A stretch of 64,000 nucleotides of DNA, from positions 1,488,001 through 1,552,000 of the forward strand of contig JAJFZO010000566.1 of NCBI GenBank assembly GCA_021397835.1, read 5' to 3'. Under the pieces are notes generated by a model. It had not been told where the DNA came from. It did no database searches and saw only the letters and a list, made by a program, of their open reading frames with translations. A program made the position numbers and the translations under genes. This DNA is from Moringa oleifera (taxonomy: Eukaryota; Streptophyta; Magnoliopsida; Brassicales; Moringaceae). Shown in pieces: positions 14,041 through 25,524 of this stretch; the first letter of the stretch is position 1, and the number at the start of each line of letters is the position of its first letter.

Positions 14041-15589
14041 TAAATAAGGTTCATTTTTTTATTTACCATTAAATTTTATAATTATATCAATAAAAAAACT
14101 GAGTCTTTGAAACAAATTCTCACTTAATTTATATTTCAAATATTCACTTTTTTTTAATGATACATTCAAATCAAACAATATTTATATGATCTGAAATTAA
14201 AACAACAGCTACATAAAGCAAGATCTGATATTACTTAATTTAAAATATAATTACTTATATAATAATTAAAAAAATTATAGGGACTAGGAAATAAATTAAA
14301 AGTGTTTCGGACATTAAAATTTTCTGGTAAAGGAAATTAGATAAAAGGGTAAGGAAGAGAGGGGTTGAAATTAAGAGTGGTGATGCCATATAAGGAGAGA
14401 CAATGACACCATAGATTGTATATCACTCTCCCCACCTTCCATCACCACGCCATTCTTCTCCTCTCTGTCAATTTGTTGTTTGGTTAATGTCTATTTTCTT
14501 GCTTTGTCACCTTCTCTTGCCCCACTTCATGCCTACCTCTTTTCAACACTAGATCCCCAAATGTGATTTAATTTCCTTATCTTGCGTAATTTACATTTTG
14601 TGGGTATAAATGTAATTTCTAATTTTATATTATTTTATTTATTTTTATATTTATGTGTTTGTTTTATTATAAAAAAAAATTGTCACTGAAACATACATTG
14701 AAACAAGATCGTATCTTAATTATAAAGTTATTTTGTCATTTAAAATAAAAAATATTAAAATTTTAATTATTAATATTTTTTAAAAAATCAGCACAACTTA
14801 AGGAAGTAACATCTTTATTCCAAGTCATAGTGCTATTATGTAAAACTTAACATTATTTATCATTTTTATTTTGGAAAACTCATATTTTTTATTTTATAAT
14901 TTCACTTCCTTGATTTTTTTAATTTACAATGACCCGTTACCTTAAATTTGAAAATAACAATAAATGTTAAAGAAAAATCACATTGATTTTTTTTTTTGGG
15001 GTTTAGCACATTGTTTTTATAAGGGGTGGGTCCGAAAATGTTCTTAGATTGATTAATTGCTTATTCAAATCACATGATGTTGAGTGCATTCTTTAGATTG
15101 CAATGACAATCATCACAAAGGTACAAGGTGGCTTTATTCTTTAAGACTACCTAAGAAAAGCCTCTCTTTAAAAAAAAAAAATATTATTTTTTATCTTTAA
15201 GTATTATAATATGAAGTAACTAAATAAATAATTAAATAAAACCCACATTAGAAAATTTTAATTTTAGTTGCATATCAAGTCAAGGGAGGCAAGTGTAAAT
15301 ACGATATCAAGATGTCCTAATTATGCAAACTTGATGGATTGTACGGAGACTTTGCAAAGAGAAATCTATTAAATTAATTAAAAAAAGTTATGGGATTTTA
15401 TAATATTTTAAAAACGATGCCAATGAAATTATAAGAATTTAGTAAATAATGTGAGCATAAGGACATAATTAATGATATAAATTAGATCCTCCAAGGGAAT
15501 AAAAATCTATTAAATCCCTTATTAGTAATTTTTGGTACAACTCAGAACCATTTGTGACATTTCACTCTCACCCCACTCCTACCCTCTTC

Positions 15590-15695
15590 ATGTATATATT
15601 TCCTCTCCCGTCTCTCCCTCTCTCCTTCCTTCCTCCTCATCTCTGTCTTTCTTCTGCGGGCTGCCCTCTCTCTGTCTCTTGCTCCTCTTGAAGCC
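15590..15695 (+). promoter_or_regulatory. TATA box and CT-rich leader of the RING-H2 gene
   Basis: A TATATATT motif at 15593-15600 is followed by an almost pure pyrimidine stretch (about 15601-15690) that runs to the start codon at 15696. This spacing fits a TATA box with transcription starting some 30 bases downstream and a short CT-rich leader. No upstream ATG lies in that leader. Confidence 0.55.
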
Positions 15696-16202
15696 ATGGG
15701 TTTTCCTGTAGGCTATACAGAGCTTCTGCTACCCAAAGTGCTTCTCCACACTCTTTCCTTTCTGGGTTTCATCCGTAAGCTAATAGCCACCCTCTTCCGC
15801 TACCTGGGTCTCCCCGATTTCCTGGAACCCGACATTGCGTGGCCTGACCAGTCCGGTTCCGGCAGAGTCCCCGACCTCCAGTTCCAGTCCGTCTCCGCTT
15901 TGCTGGCTCGGGAGATCCTTCCAGTGGTGAGATTCTCCGACTTGATCGACCCTCCTGACTGCTGCGCTGTCTGTCTCTACGAGTTCGAGGCGGACGACGA
16001 GATCAGACAACTCACGAACTGCCGCCACATCTTCCATCGGAGCTGCCTGGACCGCTGGATGGGCTACCACCAGATGACATGTCCCCTCTGCCGCACGCCA
16101 TTCATTCCTGATGAGTTGCAGGAAGCCTTCAATGAGAGGCTCTGGGCTGCTTCTGGGATCCCTGATTTTTACGGTGAATATTCTCAGATCAGTGGCTTAT
16201 AA
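15696..16202 (+). CDS. BRH1: RING-H2 E3 ubiquitin ligase, BRH1-like
   Basis: Intronless gene of 168 codons. The N-terminus MGFPVGYTELLLPKVLL and the motif DFLEPD match the brassinosteroid-responsive RING-H2 protein BRH1 (Arabidopsis At3g61460) and its RHA-type relatives. A hydrophobic segment covers residues 10-38 and may anchor the protein in a membrane. The RING-H2 finger is complete: C90, C93, C109, H111, H114, C117, C129 and C132, the C3H2C3 order that binds two zinc ions; W121 falls where RING-H2 ligases carry the conserved E2-contacting tryptophan. The C-terminal LQEAFNERLWAASGIPDF is also typical of the family. The expected activity is transfer of ubiquitin from an E2 to substrates; the substrate is unknown. 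In Arabidopsis BRH1 is repressed by brassinosteroid; regulation here cannot be read from the sequence. Confidence 0.93.
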   Translation: MGFPVGYTELLLPKVLLHTLSFLGFIRKLIATLFRYLGLPDFLEPDIAWPDQSGSGRVPDLQFQSVSALLAREILPVVRFSDLIDPPDCCAVCLYEFEADDEIRQLTNCRHIFHRSCLDRWMGYHQMTCPLCRTPFIPDELQEAFNERLWAASGIPDFYGEYSQISGL

Positions 16203-16400
16203 CAGCTTCTTTTTAGATTTTTTTCAAAGAAAAACAATAAAAAATGAGAAAATATAGTTTTCTTTTTGGGACTTTTTCTTTTTCTACTTTGAAGTGGAGA
16301 GGATGTTAGGCCGGTTGGTGACTGTCATGTACATACTGTAAGAAAAGAAATCAATCTCTGAAAGAAAATAAAAAAAATGAAAATTTTGGGTTACTATCAT
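16203..16400 (+). other. Probable 3' untranslated region of the RING-H2 gene
   Basis: Downstream of the stop codon lie AATAAA-type hexamers near 16236 and 16364, either of which could direct polyadenylation. There is no other coding potential. Confidence 0.4.
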
Positions 16401-16636
16401 CTTCTTAAATAATTTCTCTCTTTTTCTTCTCTGGATCTTGGTTCATTCAGATATATCATCTCATAATTCTATCATTATGTTTTTTAAATTAATTTTTTGA
16501 TTGGATTTTGGAGTTTGGCTTGTGGGTTTTTATTTGTAACATATAAATAATGGAATTACCTTAAGAAATGGTAATATTTTATTGGGTATGCCACATACAC
16601 TAATGCTTAGGTTTGTTAATTTAGTTCTTGTACTCG

Positions 16637-16875
16637 TTTGGGTGATTGGTTGCTGAGAAAAGAAAAGAAAAGGAAAGAAAAGAAAATCGGTTTTGGGTGA
16701 TTGGTTGCTGAGAAAAGAAAAGAAAAGGAAAGAAAAGAAAATCGGTTTTGGGTGATTGGTTGCTTAGAAAAGAAAAGAAAAGAAAAGAAAATCGGTTTTA
16801 TGAGGTCAGTTAACTGAATTCTTGTACCTATTTGGGTGATTGGTTGCTGAAAAAAGAAAAGAAAATAAAAATGAA
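16637..16875. repeat. 55-bp minisatellite with purine tracts
   Basis: The unit starts TTTGGGTGATTGGTTGCT, continues with a run of AAAAG repeats and ends AATCGGTT. Copies begin at 16637, 16692 and 16747 (55-bp period). A fourth, partial copy begins at 16831 after about 30 bp that resembles the sequence just before copy 1 (TTCTTGTAC), so a larger segment was also duplicated. Copies 1 and 2 are almost identical; copy 3 has a shorter purine tract. Confidence 0.85.
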
Positions 16876-16879
16876 ATTC

Positions 16880-19838
16880 CAAATAAATGAACTTTAATCT
16901 TGTTCTTGTGAAGCTTGGATTTGATTCAAATTTAAAATTTATGATAATATATGAATGAAATTTACTAATCCCACGATACCATGAATTATATAATTAAATA
17001 ATACATAAATCTTAAATTTTTCCTATTTTATAAATTTTAAAAAATACGAAATAATGTTAGGAGACAATATCTATAACTAAAAATTTGATTTTTCATGTTT
17101 ATAAATTCATTTTAAAATCACATAAAAATTTCTGTCAAAAAAATGGCTTAAAAATGACAACATTATAAAAATAAAAATAATACAACATTTATTATTATTT
17201 CTTCAATGACTTGATTTGATGATTTCTTCTTGGATATATAAAGGAATATTAAATTAGTATATAGTTTTTTTTTAAAATTATGATAGTGTTAACCTTATGA
17301 ATATAGTCAGTAGTTTGTGTGAGTGAGCTGGGCCAACGCTGGATGTCAAAGGATTGAGCGAGCTTATCCTTCATGGCAGGAAATTGGCTGTCTGCCCATC
17401 ATATTAAATCTGCCGGCTTTGAAATGTATAACTTTTATTTTCTTTCTTTTAAAAAAATAATTTGCTGTCAATTTATTAACTTGGTGATATTATTTCATGA
17501 TAGAAGTGTTTAATAAATAGAGTTAAAATAAATATGCATATTAAATTATTTTTTAAATTAAATGCTTTAAATTGTAATATTTTTATTTATTTACGATGTA
17601 ATAGCAACTCCAGAGGATTGTTTAGATCACTCTTTAGCATATATAGATGAGGATTTCATAAATTATAGTATGATTAATAAATATGATAAATATTTGAATG
17701 AAAAGTTGGAGATTGTTGTGCTTATAAATAATGTAAATAATCTTTCCATAAGATAAAAAAAATTATGTTGACTTAAATTGATTCTGAGTTTTATAATAAA
17801 AAAATATATTTTTTGATTATTTATAATGTTATTGTAAAAAAAATATAAAATTAAGTAAAACTGTAATAATTAATTTTGTTAAATTGTTCTCTACATAATC
17901 TTTTTAACTATTCAATGCAATTAAAATCAATGATTTTTTTAATTCGTTTACGTAGTTTATGATAAAATAATAAAATGGTAGGAAGAAAATGAAAAAATAA
18001 CCATAAAATTATAAAATAATGTGTGATTTATAAGTGATGCTTATGACAATTAATAATGATAATATGGTTTTAATAACTGTTATTATTAATGTGATATGGA
18101 TGGTCCAGCCAAAAGAAGAAGTGAGATGTCTGCGTGTTGCGTGAAGAAGGCTAGTTACGTGGAACAAGTGGGAAAATGGCAGCTGCAAGGTGTTTCCGCG
18201 TGTGCTTTATATTTTCAAATATGAAGAGCCCACACGAAAGGTTTCAACATCTCATATATTATGCTTTCTTACGATAACAAATACCTAATCCTCTCTTTCT
18301 CTCTCGCGATATATGATATATCTATGTAAATCTTTTCCTAAAAGAATTAGACTTTATGATCTTTTTGGGTTTCTTTTTCCTGGTCCCATCATTTCTATAT
18401 TGTAAAGCAAGAGTCAAGGCCCACATTTACTCAAAGAATACGAAGAGATGCTTAAAAATTATTCCTTGGATACTATTATCTTTTAAGCAAAGCAAAACAA
18501 AATTCTGAAATCTAAGACCCACCTTCACTAAAAGAGCTACTTCAACAAGGAAGAAAGAAGCTTCCGTTTGCTACTTAAAGAAGGAAGAAGAAGAAGCTTC
18601 CTGTTGTAGTCCCCTCCAGCCTATGTACGCTGAAGAATTTTCTAGTCAAAAAATGTAACAGTCAAGTGCCTTTCTTCTCTTCTCAGATCTAGGTAAAGAG
18701 GAAAGATCATCTTAATTTTGTGAAGGATTCAATTACTCATAGACTGGGACAATGGCAGTGAGAAGTTAGTTAGAGATTAGGCAGAATGGTTAGCTAAAAG
18801 AGGACAGGTATGTTGGATCGGCACGGGTTTGGTGTGTGTGCATGCAGTGACTAATCAACTGCATTGCTTTCCAGATAAGTTGGGTGGATAGGTTTGATTT
18901 AGGTTCATATATCATTTGTGAGGGTCCCAATAGTTTCCGAATCAAAAAAGCAGAGAGCAAGAATGCATATGTGAAGGAGAGGAAAGAAACGGAGCCAAGA
19001 GGGAAGAACGTACGTACTAACATTTTAAATTAGATTTAGAATATAAGCTGAGGAATCCAATTGGCGGATGAAAACAACTCATCCTAGAGATCTTTGAAAC
19101 TAACAGAAGCAAACATCCAATGACATCGAGGAAATTCAAACACAGATCTGAGGCTTGCTTACTAACAGCCTAAAACCATAAGGATTAGCACAAACTAAAC
19201 GACAACAAAAGCTCAAGTACACTAATTTGCAGCTTAACATAGCATAACTAACAATCCCAGAAGCATGATATATTTTCTTCGAATTTATTTTTAAAATGTT
19301 TTGGTTAGAAAAGAGCTTAAAAAAAAAAAAAAAGAGGAGATGGTGAACCTACAAAAATGAACTTTGTGACGAGGCATGACATAATGCAGATAGGATATCT
19401 ATGCAAATCCATAAGTAATCAACAATCCATGGAAGAAAAAGAGGACGGGGAAAGGGTGGTTTGAAGGACTGTCCATTTCATGATTATACACTTTGCTAAT
19501 TTAAAGACAGCTTACAAGCAAAGTGGAAGGTACCTCATGACATCAGAAATCTGGCTCCTCAAGTAACCAAAAGTTGAAGGTACTCAAAGATACAAATCTA
19601 CACTAGCAAATGACGATATGAAGACAGATATAGACAATGAACAGGAAATACCTTGCAACAAAATTTAGTTGTTCAATCAATAATGTGAAGAAAAAACCAA
19701 AGGCACAAGCAATGTATCAATATATTAAAATAGTACCAGCTCCATACATGCCCCAGGTGAAGACAAGACTCTGGAAGTTCAATATAAACACTGAATAAAT
19801 CACTTAGCACTAGCAATAGTATATAAACATTGAATAAA
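16880..19838. other. Intergenic DNA and 3' flank of the PLAC8 gene
   Basis: No gene is supported. The left half is AT-rich. At 18100-18640 the composition is more balanced, and a purine-rich direct repeat of about 30 bp (copies from about 18548 and 18581, sharing GAAGCTTCC) is present. Sequence from about 19300 to 19838 probably includes the 3' untranslated region of the leftward PLAC8 gene. Confidence 0.45.
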
Positions 19839-22800
19839 TCACTTAGGATAGCCAGATGGAGGATATGTGGGTGGAGGGTAATGAGCCGCAGGATATGCAG
19901 GTGGAGGGTACTCAGCTGGAGGATAGCCTGGTGCTGGGTAGCCTTGAGCCTGAGGGGGAGGGTAACTGTAGGGCTGTGCATATGCCGGCTGTGCATATCC
20001 GACTGCGGGAGGTATCGGCTGATCAATTCTTGACATCTGCTGAACTGGAGGCACAGACATTGGTCGTGGACCAAACATTCCATCTCGTTTGTCCATTTCA
20101 ATCTTGTGCTGTGTCTGTTACAAGTTCAATTCCATCAGAAATGATACTTCAACAGTCAATCAATACATAACCTGATCAGCATTTGAACCATTTGCATACC
20201 TGCATACATGCACAAACCCTACAAAAACAGAGAAAAGAAAACAATCAATAGGATATTTTCAGCCAGTTTGTTCCCAAGTATCTTGATGGTGAGATCAGGA
20301 AAGAAAGCCATACGTGCAATAGACCATATCAGCCAAGCATGACAGCAACTGAGAAGCTTCTTGAATTTCATCACTTCCAACAATCATTGCAACTATAGAG
20401 AATATGCATGCAATTTGTTGCAGGCAGAACATGAAACCCTGCACATTAATGAGCAAGGAACATTACCAATTGCAGAAAGAGTGTATAGTTCAATGTGGGG
20501 ATGTGTCTCTGCGTCTGTGCATGAGCCAGCCTATGTATGTGTGAGAGAGATCTGGACAGAGAGGGATGGATGGAGTACAATGATGCAATTATCACACTGT
20601 GTTGTCTGTATGTTGAATTCATCTTGCAACAGAAAGCGGGTAGAGGCCACTGAATTCCCAAAGCAGAGTAAAACCTGGAAATTTCAACATATAAATTAGG
20701 AACCACAAGAAGAGCATAGTAGTCACATCAAATTATAAAATCATTTAAACCTTACTGATAACTTAAGAGGATCCTTGAATGGCTACTTGAACAGAATGTC
20801 TACATCGCTTATTACAACTTCCATCATTTAAACCCATATATTGGTGCTAAGAACACTCAACTTATCAGCAAAGCACTTCTTGAAGAATTTAAGATGGAAC
20901 GGTATGTCAATATCACATTACATAAGTTCAAACAACACTCTTCCTGATGAACACCCATTAAGCACCATAATTTCAAAACAGAAAATGGAGAAATGTGCTC
21001 TGTTTCCTTGATTTTTATTCACCACAGCACTACATTTGCTATGTTTGACATCATATTGCCTTCATCTTTTGGATCATTGAAGAGAAGAGAAAGAATGTCC
21101 ATTCTAATATACAATATTGGGTAGTGCTAACCTCTAGGACTGGATACCAACTTCCTCCATATGCTACTAGACCAACAAATGGACTTCACAAATCTAGACA
21201 TCCCTACATGTCAAAATCTCCTTCTCAGTTCCCTAATGACCTAGATAACCAATATACAGAATGACCTGCCAGCTCCTACCCTCTCTCCTGCATCCAGAAT
21301 GACCTCCCAGGAAACTGCTTCACTTTGTTCTTTGCTTTTATTTCTCTCTTTCTCCAGTCTCAGTCTCTTTTTGCTTCTCCTTTGCATTCAAGTTGACCTA
21401 TGTTATTCATCTTCCAATAGTTGCACTCAACAAGTGACCCATTATCTTCAGGTATAGTTCCCTAAAATTGAAATCATGGCCCAAAGTTAAACACTAGCCT
21501 CCCTACTGCAGACTGATACATGGCAACTGCTACATGGAGCTGACTTTAGAGAAGGTGAATTGAGGCAAAGGAATCCCAAAAGTTGGGGAAGGTAAAAAGA
21601 AAAAACTATGCTTGCTTATCAGGCACTGACGCTTTTGAAAAATGTTCTCTGTCCATGGATAGGATTGATCATGGAAGTTTTAACATTTGATAAATTAGGT
21701 CAAGGACCAGAATGTACATTAAGAGTTGTCTCCGGGTTTACTTGATTGATCACAGCTAACTCATGGCAAAGAAGGGAAAATTCACCCTAGAACAGAATAT
21801 CTCTTAACTAGAATGCTCCTTTTCACTTGGAAGGGAAGAAGGGACCAGATCAGTCTGTTACCCTCACCAGTCTAGTTTATACTCCACATTTTTGGGTGAG
21901 GTAGCCACAAAACTAATGCAAATAGGACTCCTCGCTGAAAGGCAAAACCTAAATACAGAGGGAATGCAAATTGACGTTTTTAAACTTGGAAGTCAACACT
22001 TGTACCTCCTTACCATGCCTGCAAACAATGAGTAAGAAGTGGACATAACGGCAAGCGAATAATCAACCACCTTTAACTAAGAAATCAACTATAGTCCAAG
22101 CAAATTATTTTCACCTCATTCACATCCAGTTTGCTATGCTTGACTAATAAATCATATCCTCTCTCAGCATTAACCACAAAAGAGGTAAGCAGATAAAAAC
22201 ATACTCCAAGCAGAAGCATTATGTAATTGCAGTTATGGATCCTTGATAAAGTGTTTGACTAGCTTGCCATTGCTAAAATTTGCTCGGACAGGAGAAAAGT
22301 ACCTTAAGATAGTAACTAGTAACATGATTAAAAGGATGATTCAAGCCAAATTTCACCAGTGCTTACAAATACATTAGGAGCATATTTATGATTAAGAGAT
22401 GCGATGGCGATCCTTGATATTCAGACCTCCTGTTTTCCCAAAATTGAAGGGAGACTTAACCTATCCTAATTGTAGATCTCTACTCCAAAGTTGAGAGACA
22501 AACTAGAGACACAACCAAAAGTCTATAACGAGAAAATATCATAGCTGAAAGAAACTCCATACCTCAGTGCAAAGGCAAAATTCAGGGCATCGACTTTCTC
22601 CACACCTGCCGCTACAGGGCATATAACCGGCACAGCAGGTATACCTATGCCACAACAGATACTATATTTACTCCAAAAAAAATCATCAATCAAGCTCAGA
22701 CATAACAGCAAACTGCAGACAAAGATTACCTTGACATATCATTATAAAGAGCTCGTTTGCGGAGCAAGTATGACACACATGGTCCACTACAATGAGGGAA

Positions 22801-24635
22801 AGGTTAATTAGATATACTCCAGTAGGCAGAAGACTGCTACCTGAGATAAGATTCAGATAGCTTGCAGACTAAAAAGATATCAAAACAGAACAGGTTTAAT
22901 GATAATCTAGTGAAGGATCAAAGTAAGAATGGCTTATTCATTGTGTGGCAAGAAAACGAGTTCAAGGTGGTATGGAGAAGCACAAACACAACATAAGAAC
23001 TTTCCAATTAGCTTGAAAATGTGATCTTATTCAAAGAGGCTAATTTCTTGGTTTGCCTTGTACACACACACATTATGGCAATTATAATATCTCATGTCAA
23101 CAATGAGGGGTATCTTTATACAGGAACCAGTAAATGAAAAAACTAAAAGTCAAAGATCCAAAGGGCTTATGATAATTTTCTCACGTCAATAATATCAATC
23201 ATGAAACTCTATGTAATAAGTTGTCTGATAATATTATGCATCTCTCTCTAGAAACTTCACGTTTAATGAAGAAAAGAATCTCATTGAGGAGAAGAATAAA
23301 CATAGAACAATACTAACAAGGAAAATAGTAATGATAATTTCCTCAAAAATCTTAAAGTGTTTAATCATCCTCCGGAAATATTAGCATCCTCATCATACTA
23401 ATGAGATGTGTTTCTTGAACATTCAACTCATGCAGATCATAAAACCTATTTGTTTTCCCGGAGAAATTATAGCTGTAATTGAGCTATACTGGCAGTTTAT
23501 GAATTCTACAGTGAGAAATTCTAAAATTCTCAGCTCTACCCATTTAGAGAGCTACAGAAACATGACTTGCTGGTCATTCAACAATGTACATGAAACTGAC
23601 TTAAAATAAAATGCCAGAGAGCAAACAGCCTAATCATTGCATTTGCACATGGAGAGCAGTGCAAAATATCACAGACTCCTTACAAGCTTCAAGCTACAGG
23701 CTCAAGTGCTTGACAAAGGGAATGGCACTTGTAGTTCCAAGTTGTCCTGCTTCAGAACTATCTCATCTCTTTTCAGTTAGAAGCATTACATAATATGACA
23801 GAAAGCCAGTAGAAGAACTCATGTCCTCAATCATTACGAAAACCAATATACTGTTTCACAATTCTAACACAAACCAAAATTAGTTTTAAGTTTCGCATTA
23901 TAAGTTGCTTGATCGTGCTAATTTTTCAATTCTCACTTTCAAATCCAGTCATACATTTCCTTCACTATATTGAATCATGGAGAAATTTTTCATTAGTATC
24001 TTATAAGGGACAATTCTCAGGAGTTATTATTATTATTTTTTTGTTTTTTCAAAGAATCACATTGACAGGAAGCTGAGGGGCCATTCAAATTAAATGCTAT
24101 GACAGATGAATTTGAATGTCAATTAACTAAATCAAAATGTTCAAAAAATGACATAATATACAAATTTAGGACAAACAACAAATCATGCCAAGTCAACCCG
24201 CACCTCACCTAGTCAACAGAGTCTCAAAGATTAAAAATAAGAAAAAACAGAACCACAGATCTAAAAAGCCATTGGCAACCAAATCCCGCATAACAGAAAA
24301 GGGAAATTTAGGGAAGTAAAAGAACAGATTATACACAAAATTGACAACAGAAATCAGATCTAATCGAAAACCAAAACAAAAACATTGCGAAATAAACAGA
24401 AGATCAGGCGATGCTTACCACCAAAACGCGAGGCAGCAGTCTGGAGAATCACAAAGAGCACCGATCAGTACTCAAAGCAACCAAACAACACACTCATACA
24501 CACATACGCATCAGAGATGGAGAGAGGGTGATTACATGGAGTATCCGCCTGAATCGTGCCCATGAGATCAGTGTGCCACAGGTTGCGATAGTTCTGCCGC
24601 AGCTGCATCTTCTCCAGGTGCTCCTGCGACGCCAT
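19839..24635 (-). CDS. PLAC8-family cysteine-rich membrane protein
   Basis: Eight coding exons: 24635..24536, 24440..24419 (22 nt), 22786..22730, 22644..22563, 20674..20579, 20438..20314, 20218..20200 (19 nt), 20114..19839. Together 777 nt, 258 aa, with all phases matching. The N-terminus EKMQLRQNYRNLWHTDLM and the Cys-rich core (residues 35-117, with CC pairs at 35-36 and 63-64 and YMPCSGRCGESRCPEFCLC) match a conserved plant branch of the PLAC8 family (Arabidopsis relatives such as At4g23470). A hydrophobic segment, GFMFCLQQIACIFSIVAMIV (120-139), probably spans the membrane. The tail (about 190-258) is rich in Pro and Tyr with YPPP-type repeats. PLAC8 relatives affect organ size and cadmium or calcium handling; the function of this branch is not established. 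The gene is divergent from the CCT gene, with 889 bp between start codons. Confidence 0.9.
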
Positions 24636-25270
24636 GTCCGTGCAATCTCACTCGTCCTCTTCCAATGGTAGACAGATAGAGAAGGGAGAGAGAGAGAGAG
24701 AGAGAGTTCACGAATTTAAAGAGAGACGACGACAATCACAACGTTTCGAGGAAAGATAGCAATTAAGAAGGCAGTGATTATCCCTTTTTCTCTCTCTATC
24801 TTCAAAAGGAAGTACTTAGAATTTCAATTCTTTTGTTTATGGAAAGTCATTTTTTTCATCAAAGCCGAAGATCGCAAGAGAAACGAGCCAGTTGGGCTTT
24901 CAGAGTGGCAGACCACTCCCCCTGGAAGACGGGCCGTGTTGAATTTTCTCGGTGATATTCGAAGCATTACCATCTTGAAACTGTTTCCTCGCGTTTTCAG
25001 TGCTCTATTTATATTATTTTAACCCCTCACAGGAACTTTCACCAAAATTCACGCGCACAAAAGTTTTGGGTCTCCAACGGAATTATCCGAAAACTATGGT
25101 AAAAGCAAAATAAGAGCTTTTCCGTTTCCATTAATAATTAAGGTAAAGTTTAGGGACTTAATAGCAATAACTGTTTCTATTTATATGTCTCGCTCAGAAG
25201 TCAGAAGTGGACTGGTCTCTGCTTCTGCTTGTTTGGTTTCAGAGAAAAAGAGAGAGAAAGGAGAGAGAGA

Positions 25271-25303
25271 ATGGCATTTTGTTTGTCATGTAGCTTGTGG
25301 TAA
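25271..25303 (+). CDS. Upstream ORF 1 in the leader of the CCT gene
   Basis: ATG to TAA encodes the 10-residue peptide MAFCLSCSLW. It lies 222 nt before the main start and just after a GA tract. If the leader starts near the TATA-like motif at 25178, ribosomes would meet this ATG first. A regulatory role is inferred only. Confidence 0.4.
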   Translation: MAFCLSCSLW

Positions 25304-25314
25304 AACAAGCCTCG

Positions 25315-25389
25315 ATGAAAAAATCAGCAACCCAGGTGGCACTTCTGCTTGGTGACGTCTCCATTGTCCAAATACACAAAACGGAATAG
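25315..25389 (+). CDS. Upstream ORF 2 in the leader of the CCT gene
   Basis: ATG to TAG encodes 24 residues beginning MKKSATQVALLLGD. It starts 11 nt after the stop of upstream ORF 1, in another frame, and ends 135 nt before the main start. Such uORFs often reduce translation of the main frame. Whether the peptide is conserved is unknown to me. Confidence 0.4.
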   Translation: MKKSATQVALLLGDVSIVQIHKTE

Positions 25390-25524
25390 CAACAAAAAGA
25401 GATTTGTTTAGAAGCATCAAAAACAAGCAAATTTTCAGAAAAGTCTTCAGTTTTTCTATCTGATTTTCTAGTGGAAGTGGAGGACTTGTTTTTGGGTCTA
25501 AATTCATTGAAACGAATTGTTTCA

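Larger units (their letters stand above)
4850..15580. other. AT-rich intergenic DNA with small GC islands
   Basis: About 10.7 kb without a supported gene. Most is A/T homopolymer-like DNA with stop codons in every frame. Islands of more balanced composition lie near 5270-5540, 6590-6960, 8680-8960, 9660-10140, 10920-11080, 12440-12590, 13100-13500 and 14330-14580; none yields a protein I recognise. They may be conserved noncoding sites, lost promoters or old repeats. An (AT)14 microsatellite lies at 8713-8740 and a GA tract at 8781-8797. The first island holds paired GGGCCC motifs, and a member of a dispersed AT-rich repeat family lies at 13690-14040. Confidence 0.5.
24636..25524. promoter_or_regulatory. 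Shared divergent promoter region, PLAC8 / CCT genes
   Basis: Only 889 bp separate the two start codons, so both genes must draw regulatory sequence from here. On the PLAC8 side a GA tract (24685-24706) lies in the presumed leader. On the CCT side a TATA-like TATTTATAT (25178-25186) precedes a GA-rich leader that begins near 25210 and contains two short upstream ORFs. Confidence 0.55.

Noticed and set aside
19673..20101. 142-codon minus-strand frame and two plus-strand frames over the last PLAC8 exon
   Set aside because: They are other-frame readings of the Pro/Tyr-rich repeat tail, whose frame is fixed by the spliced PLAC8 protein.
25471..25524. Upstream extension of the CCT protein (18 residues, GTG start)
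   Set aside because: There is no in-frame ATG; plant nuclear genes normally start at ATG, and the first is at 25525.
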